A stretch of 64,000 bases of DNA from Ophiobolus disseminans (Eukaryota; Ascomycota; Dothideomycetes; Pleosporales; Phaeosphaeriaceae): positions 992,001-1,056,000 of the forward strand of contig MU006233.1 of NCBI GenBank assembly GCA_010093685.1, given 5' to 3'. The notes below the pieces were generated by a model that ran no database searches, had not been told where the DNA came from, and saw only the letters and a list, made by a program, of their open reading frames with translations. Below, piece by piece: positions 54,941 through 64,000 of the stretch. The position numbers and the translations under genes were made by a program. Position 1 is the stretch's first letter. The number at the start of each line of letters is the position of its first letter.

Positions 54941-57052
54941 TCAGTCCATGCCAAAAACTGGTACCCGTCTTACTCGTACCGGTATTGCTGTTTCATGCAA
55001 TTCGAGCTCTTCACTAATACTCTCGCTATGCCCCTGACGATAAAAGCCTGTGTTCCCTAATTCAAGCTCTTCATTGACACTCTCAATAGACCCCTGGCGA
55101 TAAACGCCGGTGCTCCCTAAGTCATCGTTCGGCCATTCCATCAAAGACGCCACAGCCCAATCAGATTGATACGGGGAATATAATGCAACACATCGCTGTA
55201 GTGCATACGCCTCTCGACGTGAAACCCTCAGCTGGTGTAAAATCCACTTGTTGATCCGATCTGGCGTACTGGTAAAGCGCATGAGATAGTCGCTCAGCGT
55301 GGAAAGGGAGATTTCCTCTTCATCTAGTAACAGTAGAGTTTCACCCTCTTGTAGTGTCATATCCACCGGTGAGTCATCAGGGAAAAGATCGAGAATGTCG
55401 CACTCGTCAAATGATGGGTGTGATGCTACGCCCTCCAAAGTCTCTGAGATCATTCCAACTCGTGTTTCCAAGTCCTGGTATGGCATCGAAGAGTCTAGGC
55501 GAGCACCAACAATGCCGAATAAATCAACGAGGAATTCGTCTGGGGCCATATCATCAGGGGTGGTCGTGCTGTGGTGCCGCACGGAGGGTATCCCTAGGTC
55601 TGAAATTCGGTCCATCGTGTCCAAAGATGGTCGGAGGTATGATTGATTCACATCAGTTAAAGCTGTATGGGCTTCCTCTTCGATAGATCTGGGCACCTGA
55701 CCGACCATGACGTTGTCACCGATAGCGTGACCATGCAACAGCCCAAGGTTCCTTGTGTCGTAGGTTTCCCATGGCTCTTTCACAGAATCTGATAGATGTG
55801 TCGAAGACTCATATTCAATCGATTCGGCGGGCATACTTTGTCGTGTTGGCTCAGTGTTCAGTCTAAAGAAATGTTCGAAACGCCTCTCGAGGTCCGCATA
55901 TTTGTCTAACAATTTGTGTTCCTCGGCACCGAGTTCTACCTCTGTCGGTTCGTAGTCAGCTTCCATGGGCCCGACAAGATCTCTTGCCACTTGTGCCGCT
56001 TCGAACAAGTCCCTTAAGGTTGAATCGAGGAAGTTACTCTGATTCGTCACACATTGGCGAACGTAATCGAAGAATTCCAAATCACACCTGGATACAATGT
56101 CGCGAAGCCGTCCTAACTCGGTACGCATCTCTTGAACCGCTAGCCGTTTTCTAGTCACCTCGCCTTGTAGCTCGACAAAATCAGATAGCTCCTTCATGAA
56201 ACGGACGTAAAGCAAGTATGCAGTTTCGCTAAGATACTCATCAACTTCAATCTTGGAAGTGAACAAACTCGGTGGGTGCGGGCCTTCATTGGGAGGGGGG
56301 CGCGGTGGAGGCGGGGGTGAGGGGGGAGCTGGTTGAGGTAGCAATGCTCTCGTCGCCGCCATTGGTGCATATGGCAAGTGTACTTCGCGCCCAGGGAAGT
56401 GTGGGGGCGGTGGAAGGGAGCTCTCCAAGCCTAAGATTTCCTCTGGAAAGCCTGAAAATCGCACCCTTGGGGCTTTGAGAATCGATTTAGGTGGTGCATG
56501 CTCCACCCGGAACGGCGTGAGTGGGCCCGAAGTTTCTACGACAAAATCACTCCCTTGAGAGTCATGGGAGTCACAGTCTTTAAGGAGCAGGCTTTGACCT
56601 GAGGACAGTTCTTCCCGCGCTTGCTCGAGATGAGATTCAGGCAGTGTCGTGGATCGGGGAGTAGGGAGCACGCCTTGATCTGAGGGCGGTTCTTCTCGCG
56701 TTTGCTCGAGGTGAGAATCAGGTGGTGTCGTGGATCGGGGAGTAGGATAAAGTGGCGCGTGCTGCGGTGGGGACGGCGAAGGAGCTGCACTTCCATGTCT
56801 AGGTAATCGCAGTCTGGGGCTTTGACAGTCGGAGCTTTCTGCCGTAACAACCTTTGGAGAATCAACCTCTGCGGCTTTGAAAGTATCTTGGAGAGTTGGA
56901 CCGAGAGGTGGAGTAGCTATGCGAGGGACTTCTGCAGCATGTTTGCGAGGACTTATTGGCTCTTCTTCGGTGGGGTTAAGGGGATGGGGTTGTTGGGATG
57001 ACAAAGCGTTTCTTTTCAGCCTGCGCGCGAGTTTTTGTATCAGACCATCCAT
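54941..57052 (-). CDS. Proline-rich coiled-coil protein, full-length family member
   Basis: Intronless, 703 aa. Residues 1-270 are disordered and Pro/Ser-rich, with a 27-residue tandem duplication (PTPRSTTPPDSHLEQTREE twice) and PPSPPPPPRPPP near 255. From ~275 to 420 the protein is helical coiled coil (VELQGEVTRKRLAVQEMRTE, VARDLVGPMEADYEPTEVEL). A Glu/Asp-rich linker leads to a C-terminal helical module (RINKWILHQLRVSRREAYAL) followed by a 20-residue duplication (TGVYRQGSIESVNEELELG). Relatives in this window are the broken gene at 43.4-44.8 kb and the partial gene at 62.9 kb; all three keep the D/E-Y/F-E motif after the helix and lie beside DUF6590-like genes. No enzymatic motif; likely a scaffold. 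No known family recognised. Confidence 0.7.
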   Translation of the reverse strand: MDGLIQKLARRLKRNALSSQQPHPLNPTEEEPISPRKHAAEVPRIATPPLGPTLQDTFKAAEVDSPKVVTAESSDCQSPRLRLPRHGSAAPSPSPPQHAPLYPTPRSTTPPDSHLEQTREEPPSDQGVLPTPRSTTLPESHLEQAREELSSGQSLLLKDCDSHDSQGSDFVVETSGPLTPFRVEHAPPKSILKAPRVRFSGFPEEILGLESSLPPPPHFPGREVHLPYAPMAATRALLPQPAPPSPPPPPRPPPNEGPHPPSLFTSKIEVDEYLSETAYLLYVRFMKELSDFVELQGEVTRKRLAVQEMRTELGRLRDIVSRCDLEFFDYVRQCVTNQSNFLDSTLRDLFEAAQVARDLVGPMEADYEPTEVELGAEEHKLLDKYADLERRFEHFFRLNTEPTRQSMPAESIEYESSTHLSDSVKEPWETYDTRNLGLLHGHAIGDNVMVGQVPRSIEEEAHTALTDVNQSYLRPSLDTMDRISDLGIPSVRHHSTTTPDDMAPDEFLVDLFGIVGARLDSSMPYQDLETRVGMISETLEGVASHPSFDECDILDLFPDDSPVDMTLQEGETLLLLDEEEISLSTLSDYLMRFTSTPDRINKWILHQLRVSRREAYALQRCVALYSPYQSDWAVASLMEWPNDDLGSTGVYRQGSIESVNEELELGNTGFYRQGHSESISEELELHETAIPVRVRRVPVFGMD
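56594..56755. repeat. 81-bp in-frame tandem duplication
   Basis: Two copies (56594-56674 and 56675-56755) coding 27 residues each within the proline-rich half of the coiled-coil protein; roughly 85 percent alike by eye. Confidence 0.8.
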
Positions 57053-57705
57053 GATACGTACTACACCTGTAAAGTTCAGTCAGTACGTAGTACAAGCCTA
57101 GTCGACGTCGAGGACTACCTAATTGGCCCGATGACGACAGAACGTTCTAATTTCTGGGTTTTATGCTTCGTCCAAGCTCGTTGCGAGGGAACCCTTCCAC
57201 AGAAACAGGAAGCAGTTCAGGGTCGGGCAGTCATGGTCTTGGTAGCGACTACGCTATAATAGCGTGGACTTCATTCGCCGCTAGACTACCTAGGTATACA
57301 CTGGTGTCGCAGGAATATAGTAGATGGCAGAATATCGGAGTCGAGAATAAGGGACAAGCTAGGGTCTGAGAGTTGAAGTTGGGCCCCACTCTCTCAACCC
57401 GAACCGCAGCTGCCCATGTGTACACGCAGCTGCACCACTGTGGTCCAACTAGGTTAGCAGTGCCCAACTCGGGCGCGTTTTCTTACCAAGTGCCTAGTTA
57501 ACAGGCGCTTCCGATGCATATGACCTTGCAATTCGGTCACCGTCATGCCGCTGCTTTCGCAGGTTGATCGGCTGCCTGAGACGCGAGGTGCACCGCCACG
57601 AGCAGCTGTTTAAAGCCCAAAATGCCCCGCCTTCCCTCCGAGCCTTAAATCCAAGATGCGCCTGCTCATTCCATCCTCGATTTCCCGCATCGCCAACATG
57701 CTGAG
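57053..57705. promoter_or_regulatory. Divergent promoter region
   Basis: About 650 bp between the starts of the coiled-coil gene (minus) and the DUF6590-like gene (plus). No specific site recognised. Confidence 0.35.
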
Positions 57706-59279
57706 ATGCCGACATACTCGCCTTGGACGTGGTCGCAACCGCACGGGCGACATTATTCTTACCTTTTAAAGGAGGATGGCACCATCCAGGAGACCATATG
57801 GTCTGGGCCGAGTCCTATGTAAGTTCCTCTCTTCGGGCGTCGCGCACTCTCGCAAACTCTCAACGTCATGGGGAACCCGACTGATGGCTTCGGATACAGT
57901 ACAGCACAAGCTAGTGCCCAAGGACCGTCCCCTCGACGTATGCCCGACACATCGCTCAGCTACAGTGTTAGCCGCCATACAATCGATAAAGCCGCAGCCA
58001 GTGGTGTAGAAGACAACGATAACGACACCGACGCCGACGACGACAAATATGAAATCGAAAGCCGGCATGGTAGACATGAAATACTGGAATCCGAAGAAGC
58101 AGCTGTTACAACACAATATAATGCTAAGAAATCAGACGTCTACGGACTCGGCAGAACCGACTTCAACATACCGTCTTACCAACGGGCATCCACGCCCAAT
58201 CTGCGACGCTCATCACCAATGTTTTCCCAGTCACCGCAACTACAACCTTATGCTCAACCAAGACAACACTTCGGGAACCGTTATGATCCAGCGTCTACTT
58301 ACAAGTCTCAGCAACCGGCGCAGGTGGGCAACACCTACTCATCGGCATTCACTCGTCCAAACACTCAAGCTTATTCGAGTCCGGTTGCGCAGCCAGCATA
58401 TCCACCGATCGCACCAGCTCCAATACAATCTAAAACCTCAGCATACGCAGGGATGAACACATATTATCCAGGACCCCAGACAAACAGATCCACGGTCGCC
58501 AGCCTCCCACCGGATGTGCAAGCCAACATTGGTTTCAAAGATCGCAGATACATCCAAACGGGTGATGATCCAGATTACTACGAAAAGTTGGATACTCGTC
58601 AGTATAAATGGAATTTATTCTTTGGAGCAGCAAGCTTACGAAAGCAGGTTTCCGTCGTGTTGCAAGACATTCACATATCAGTTTCTTTGTCCTTGGTCGG
58701 GTTAGTCAACGTTCCATAGCTCATGTCGCCTGTTGCACGCTGTGATGTTAATAGGGAAACAGGTCTTCAAGATGTTGTGGACTGAGCCTGCAGGGCAAGT
58801 CAATCCAGGGAAAAGTCGCAACTCAACACACTTCAGTACGGTGTTGCTGAATGAACAAGCTTATAGCGAGATCCGTTACTTCGTTGTCGTGCGAAACAAA
58901 GGCTCCTTTAGTCAATGCATGTGAGACTACCTATATTTCACCAGAATGATCGGCTATCAACACGTATACTGATAAATGGAGCAGCCCGATTCAGACTTAC
59001 AAAGGCCGCGGCGCCACAAAACCGAATCTCAACGTCGATGACCACGGTGTCATACATACATCCAAGACGGCGCCTGTTCTACTGCCTGGTGAGCAACTAA
59101 CGAAGTATTCTATTCGCGTCCAGCCAGATGAAGCAGAAACACTCGAACCCTCAAGCCGTGTGAACTACGGCAAAGCATACGCAGTTGAACACAATGTCAA
59201 GGTGCTGAATATTGGTATGGTGGTCGAAAACCACCGCTATCTCATTGAGAGCTATTTCAGAGCCGCAATGTGCGACTGA
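57706..59279 (+). CDS. DUF6590-like domain protein
   Basis: Five exons inferred: 57706-57818, 57900-58597, 58648-58700, 58763-58920, 58985-59279; phases 2, 1, 0, 2 agree; 438 aa. Exon 1 supplies the aromatic lead SPWTWSQPHGRHYSYLLKED...IWSGP, missed if translation is started at the ATG at 57868. A Pro/Gln/Tyr/Ser-rich disordered stretch follows (residues ~45-240). The domain is complete: DYYEKLDTRFRRVARHSHIS, FFVLGRVFKMLWTEPAG, IRYFVVVRNKGSFSQCIPIQ, TYKGRGATKP, SSRVNYGKAYAVEHNVKVLN and IGMVVENHRYL. These match the kinase fusion almost exon by exon. Such proteins carry the domain fused to various partners; function unknown. The neighbour on the left, divergently transcribed, is the coiled-coil gene. 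Confidence 0.78.
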
Positions 59280-60832
59280 ATCTGGGAAAATGACACTGCA
59301 CCATACGCAGGTTATCTCAATCGTCCCCTTGTCTCTTAACATGTCGAACATTCTATCCATCTTCCTCTATGGAGCGCATTGCCCCACTCCGACCATACGG
59401 GAGAGCATGCAGCATACGAAATTTCAGCGTTGAAACTTCATACATCATCTCAGCGTCGCACTTTGCACCTTACTTAGGATCAATATACTATCGTGTTTCA
59501 ACACGACCTTTCAAGAACACACTCCCCTTGATCTCCATTTCGATTCTATTGGTCGTCAGCAGATTTGACGCACCCCCTTCCGCGCGTGCGTCATGATCAT
59601 GTCTTGCCACTGCATATTTGACGGTTTGAATTGAATGCACCATTTCTACTCGCCAAACACCATGTATAGATCAACAGCGTCTTAGACGCTGGCTACATGA
59701 CACGTAGCGTTGCACAATGTACAGTTGTACCTCTCAAAAACTCAAGCGTTGGGCAGGGACACATTATCGCTACCCAACATCCATACGATGCGGAGCTCGG
59801 GCTCCAGCCCTCATGTGATCGTCCTGCTCGTCAAGCCACAGAGGGAGCTACATGGCAGCTCTGGATGTGTCTTATCACAATTGCAATCAAGACCCATACA
59901 TGCATTCTCACCACGCGTCACGCGTGACTCGCCTTGTGGCGCTCAGTTGTGGGGTGTCCACGAGACCTCTTGGTCATTCCACCAGCTTGTGCGGATCCAA
60001 GACAGCTAAAGGTCGCATGCATTTATGTTCGGGATCGTGCTCTGCGTCGTGGCTTGATTTGCTTATTTCAAGCGTGCGCTCCGACGTCTAAGCGGTTTTG
60101 AAGCTTCCGACGAGAAACAGCCAGTACCCTCGACACTTCCGCAACGACCTTCGCCTCTTTCCATTCTTTTCGCGCGTGGTGCATACGACAGTGCGCATCT
60201 ATTCACATCAAGCTGGCGTTGGTCCGCTTCACAGCTCTGGGTCTAGTCTGGCTGATATCGCCAATATGATTCTCCATCACCAACGACATCATTGGTGGTG
60301 CTTCGACAAGACCGAATCATGATAGCAAGTTCAAGAATTGGGCATCGCAATCATGGACCGACACTCCTTTGTTTGATGTAAGTATGTTTTCCCTTTATAG
60401 TTTGTATCATTGATATAGTGAGTAGATATGTACGATCCCGCCTCCTACTTCCTCCACATTACCGACCAAGTCGTCGCCACGGATCAGTCCCTTCCATCGA
60501 CAACCGAAATGAGAAGATGTATACTAAGGAAACAGACAAGGAGATGCATCGGTAGTAATCGTATGATGCAGTCGCGACAGTTAGAGCAAAACAGTGAAAC
60601 AGGCGTGATCGCAACATGCGGAGTGGAGGCAAGAGACGTATAAGTACTTGGAAGAGCGTGTTGTGAAAATTCAGCGTACAGCTGTCAACGTTTCGAGGAA
60701 AAGAAAAAGCGTTTTGACGTGAATATAAAGCACGCGCGTTTCGACATAAAGGGAAGGCATGGAGCGGTCATTCTGACTTAACCACGACAGCGAGTCAGGT
60801 CTTCTGGGCGACGTATGGCGGCAGTGTGATCA
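59280..60832. other. 1.55-kb gap without a convincing gene
   Basis: Between two converging DUF6590-like genes. Only short open frames without motifs; none supported. Confidence 0.4.
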
Positions 60833-62372
60833 TTACTGGCTGCGTTTGCTGCGTATGGAAGTGTTGGAAAGGGTCTTGGTAAGTTCGTTAACTTCGTCGT
60901 CTTCGTAATCGCCATCGTCTACTGCTCCTCGCATGTTGGATGAGGTGCTTTGCGTATACGCCGCTCGGCCCTGTGGATATGCAGGCCCTGCCTCTGAGAA
61001 GCCCGATGGTTGTGTGTAGGCCGAAACTGTATAGGCTGATCCTCCTTGTGTGTGCTGAGCTGCGCCCTGGGTGTAACTCGATTGACTCTGATGATAGTTG
61101 GCAGCACCCTGCGGAGAACTCCCAGCACCGTTGTTGCCGCTATCTTCTGCTTCATCGTCATCGTCATTGTCATCGTCATCCTCGTCTTCCTCGGGTATTT
61201 CGGCATGGTTTGTCACTCTGGCTGGCTGCCCTGTGTCATTCTCGTCTTCTGCTCTCCAATTTCCAATTAGAACCGGAAGATGATTCGCTGGCACGCTGCC
61301 TATTTCTTTCACTTTGACGTTGTATTGGATAGGGTGGATGATGCCGTAGTAGATTCGAGACGCCTTGTCTAGACTTGGAACTCGATGGGCCATGTGAACT
61401 CCAATCGATGCTTTGGTAATGCCTGATTCTCCGGGGAGTAGCTGCGGCTCCTGGGTCATCGAATACGCAATACCGTGCTCTGACGGCCGAACGCCTCGTT
61501 TCGTCGTTGCTTTGCCGGAATATGTGAAAATCGGGCATGCGTAGCAGAATTCACGCTTCTGGCGCACCACGACGAAGCGGCGGACATTTGTGTATACAAA
61601 GTTGTCTTCGTATTTGACTCTGTTGATGGACTGTGCGGAATTGTAGTCGGTAACTGTGCGTCCAGCAGTCGCGTTGGTCCCTGCTGTTTCGTTCATAATG
61701 ACTGCCAATACCCGCCCTTCGACGAAAAATCCCCTCGGTTTGACGTTGTAGGACGTGTCGACCTTTTCGTAATGGATAGCGTTGGGCTGCCCCCATGTTC
61801 CCAAGACTTTGCCACCTTTGCCCTTTGGCATAGAGCCTCCATTGTGAACTATGTGTGTGGTGGCGAGGTGTGGTGTTTGTGTGGATTGTGCTGGGACTGG
61901 CATGAGTTGTTGATGTCCATAAGTAGCATTCGAGTTTGGCCATTGCGGAGGTGACTGCTGGTACTGGATCTGGCCCCCGACGTTCACAACTTGCTGATAT
62001 GCATAGGTTATCGGCGGATTTGTAGCTTGTCCGCCTGCCCACTGGGGTGATGCCCCGCTAGCATTGTACGTTACGGAATCGTTCCGAGGACGCACGGGGA
62101 TCTCCCTGTTATCGCGGCTTAGACGTAGTTTGCAGGTAAAGACATACTCAGACATACTGTTGCGGCGTCTGTACGGGTGGCGCCTCTGGTAATGGCGGGC
62201 GCCATTCGTGGGGCATCCAGCGTTCGAACACCCATTGTTCTAGGGAAGTTAGTCGAGGCGAAAGGCTGCGGAGTGGCAGGTACTGACGGCTGGTAAAATC
62301 GTACTTCAAGCACTGGTATCTCTGATACTGCCTGTCAAAGGTGTAATGCCTGTTGTCAGTGCTTTGCGACAT
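60833..62372 (-). CDS. DUF6590-like domain protein with acidic and Gln/Tyr/Ser tail
   Basis: Three exons inferred: 62372-62288, 62239-62154, 62101-60833; 479 aa with consistent phases. The first two exons give HYTFDRQYQRYQCLKYDFTS then QQWVFERWMPHEWRPP, the aromatic lead; QQWVF is also found in the gene at 43059. The second intron (GTCTGA donor) is weak; GTACAG slightly upstream is an alternative. Starting at the ATG at 62155 would lose the lead. The domain lies in one exon: YEKVDTSYNVKPRGFFVEGR, VRRFVVVRQKREFCYACPIF, TYSGKATTKRG, SRIYYGIIHPIQYNVKVKEI. The tail has an Asp/Glu run (EEDEDDDDNDDDDEAED) and repeats of SYTQGAAQ type. Absence of the domain introns present in the other three copies suggests intron loss. 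Confidence 0.72.
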
Positions 62373-62888
62373 TCTGACACATGTCGCACGTGTACGACAT
62401 ATCCCGACAAATCTGCACGGCTACGGTCAGGCCACGTCTCCGGCGGCCTTTAAGTCCTGGTCTGAGTGGGTAAATGCGGCTCTGCATATGCGTAGGCGCA
62501 AGAGACGACTGTCGACCGCATGCTACGTGTAATATGTGGAGTATGCAGCATCGTCTATATCTAGTTCACATGCTCTCGAATACCGCGTTTGACGCGTTCT
62601 GTGGTTGGCTGCGAAGACGCACGATGGTGGAGTCACGAAAGATGGTGTGCTGGCCCCAGCGGAACCTCTGGGCTACTTTAGCGCAGGGGGGTGGCAGTCC
62701 GGCGCTGCTTTAGCCCGTACGTGCAATCACATCCGTGCATTCCACATTACGGCGCGGCACGCGTCGAGGTGCATGCTTCACTCAGCACGGTGCACGGGCT
62801 TTGTTGCTGTTGCATAATATATGGGTCTCATCGTTCTTCTGAACTTGCCTAGCCTCACACATCCACCGACCATGAGATATTGCAGTCA
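62373..62888. promoter_or_regulatory. Divergent promoter region
   Basis: 516 bp between the DUF6590-like gene (minus) and the partial coiled-coil gene (plus), the same divergent pairing as at 57.1-57.7 kb and 43.1-43.4 kb. Confidence 0.35.
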
Positions 62889-64000
62889 ATGTCACAACAC
62901 CAGGCGCGTTCCTCAGCCGCCGCGCAGAGTAGTTTCGAGGTTTCACCCCCTGGTGCGCAGTCATTTCCCGCTTTTCAAATCCCGGCGTGCGCTGATGCAC
63001 ATATAGCGTCAAAATTACAGGAAGCGGATGCTCTCGATGCAATGGTGCAGACCCAGCCAGAAACCCCGAAACTTCAGCCTGTCCCTTCTCACCATGTCGT
63101 GTATGTCGAAGAAATCCCTATTCAGCAGAAGACCACCGTCCAGCCAGATGCAAAAAGTCATAGTGTCACCATTGTTGCCGTCGAGCCTAACATGGTCGCT
63201 GAGCCCTCACTCATGCTCGACCTTCCTCCCCCTTCGTCACCCAACTCGCAAGCTGCACTTCACACCATCAGCTTTGAACAACCATTGCCGGCGTCATATT
63301 CGGAGTCATGGACCAATCTAGATCGTTACGCAGACTTTGTCGACAGAATCGAAGACCGCCGCTGGAAGCTGAGAGATGCTCGCGAGAGACTGCACGGTGC
63401 GCGAGTTCGGCTAGGGTCTCAGCGTAAAACTCTTGGCGCCACTCGAGCAAACGCAGTCAGTCAAGCTGGAGTGGTGTTTGACAAGGTCAAACGCTACTTG
63501 CTCGAGCGTGGTATCGACTTGCCTCAAGAAATTTGCTACGCTATCGAAGACGCGGACATACTGAGGGACAGGCTGGGTGAGCAGGAGCATGATTTTGAGG
63601 AAGCTGAGGAGAAATACAACTTGGACGAGTGGGCGTATACGGAAGAGGAAAAGCAATTCGTGGATTCTCTGTATGCGAGTACACCTATTGTACCACCACC
63701 TCCAACATCCGCGAACACACAAGCGCAGGGATTCTCCCAACCTTACTTTGGTCCTTCGGTGGTTGCAGAGGTTCCTCCGATTCGCCGTGGGCCCGGCATG
63801 TTCTCCGACGCTCAAGGCGGCAGTCTTGTCCATACGAAAGCCACTGGACCTTTGATAGCCGGCCTACAAACACCACCAAAGCGTTCAGGTACTTCGGTGT
63901 CTCTGGACAGGGACTCGACCAAGCTTCTAGAGCGCATGCAACCTATTGCACGGCCCTATAGCGAGAGTGATCTTACTCAGGTGCGATGGACTGACACGCG
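62889..64000 (+). CDS. Proline-rich coiled-coil protein, cut by the window end
   Basis: An uninterrupted frame from the ATG at 62889 to the end of the window, at least 370 residues, with no stop. The N-terminal ~140 residues are Ala/Gln/Pro-rich. A coiled coil follows at ~145-260: RWKLRDARERLHGARVRLG, RGIDLPQEICYAIEDADILR, DRLGEQEHDFEEAEEKYN, DEWAYTEEEKQFVDSL. This matches the broken gene at 43.4-44.8 kb nearly block for block (RIDLPRDIKGAIHEAYTLR, DRLGMVEADYEEAELSYN, EWKYSCKETKFMERL). A Pro-rich segment (VPPPPTSANTQ) comes next. The C-terminal module expected from relatives would lie beyond the edge. No known domain; probably a scaffold. Confidence 0.72.
   Translation, partial: MSQHQARSSAAAQSSFEVSPPGAQSFPAFQIPACADAHIASKLQEADALDAMVQTQPETPKLQPVPSHHVVYVEEIPIQQKTTVQPDAKSHSVTIVAVEPNMVAEPSLMLDLPPPSSPNSQAALHTISFEQPLPASYSESWTNLDRYADFVDRIEDRRWKLRDARERLHGARVRLGSQRKTLGATRANAVSQAGVVFDKVKRYLLERGIDLPQEICYAIEDADILRDRLGEQEHDFEEAEEKYNLDEWAYTEEEKQFVDSLYASTPIVPPPPTSANTQAQGFSQPYFGPSVVAEVPPIRRGPGMFSDAQGGSLVHTKATGPLIAGLQTPPKRSGTSVSLDRDSTKLLERMQPIARPYSESDLTQVRWTDT

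Noticed and set aside
57868..58719. DUF6590-like gene starting at 57868 and ending at 58719
   Set aside because: The upstream exon at 57706-57818 carries the conserved tryptophan-rich lead, and the frame past 58597 is intron; spliced exons complete the domain.
1..64000. CRISPR arrays, bacterial operons or ribosome binding sites
   Set aside because: The window is eukaryotic with spliceosomal introns; no regularly spaced direct repeats of that type were seen.

Overview
This window looks like a filamentous ascomycete genome, most likely Dothideomycetes/Pleosporales. Genes are split by 43-140 bp spliceosomal introns with GTRNGY donors and CTAAC/CTGAC branch points. The set includes fungal families such as Atg15 lipase, Dbp9 helicase, a fungal rhodopsin-like 7TM protein, an allantoate-permease-like MFS carrier, expanded F-box genes, and DUF6590-like genes. 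Coordinates below come from splice sites and frames read by eye; family names come from remembered motifs, with no database search.

Left part (1-22 kb), mostly core genes: a secreted germin-like cupin; a minus-strand FAD/NADPH reductase without an FMN domain, whose last three residues come from a 12-nt microexon; a mitochondrial-type cupin; an Mdl1-like half ABC transporter divergent from an RNA 3'-phosphate cyclase-like gene; a broken BTB gene; a STRAP-like WD40 protein; an MFS transporter; a possible 66-aa membrane peptide; and a rhodopsin-domain protein.

Middle (20.7-36.3 kb): a same-strand run of F-box-type genes (three open, two broken) containing an apparently intact pogo/Fot1-like transposon (22308-24426) and a GNAT acetyltransferase. 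Then Atg15 and Dbp9 form a divergent core pair.

Right part (37-64 kb) is an accessory island of paralogous, fast-evolving genes: three related kinases (one running into a very long poly-proline region, one fused at exon level to a DUF6590-like domain), three further DUF6590-like genes, three proline-rich/coiled-coil genes (one broken, one running off the right edge), and a DUF7580-like gene with an internal stop. A degenerate pogo relic (48092-50274) and a 73-bp palindromic MITE-like element lie among them. Intron phases 1-0-2 are conserved across three of the DUF6590-like genes, and the kinase fusion shares the upstream phase-2 intron too. Co-location of kinase, DUF6590, coiled-coil and HeLo/DUF7580-like parts suggests an undescribed signalling or self/non-self recognition module; that is inference. 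Four separate loci carry in-frame TAG codons, consistent with decay by CAG-to-TAG or TGG-to-TAG changes.
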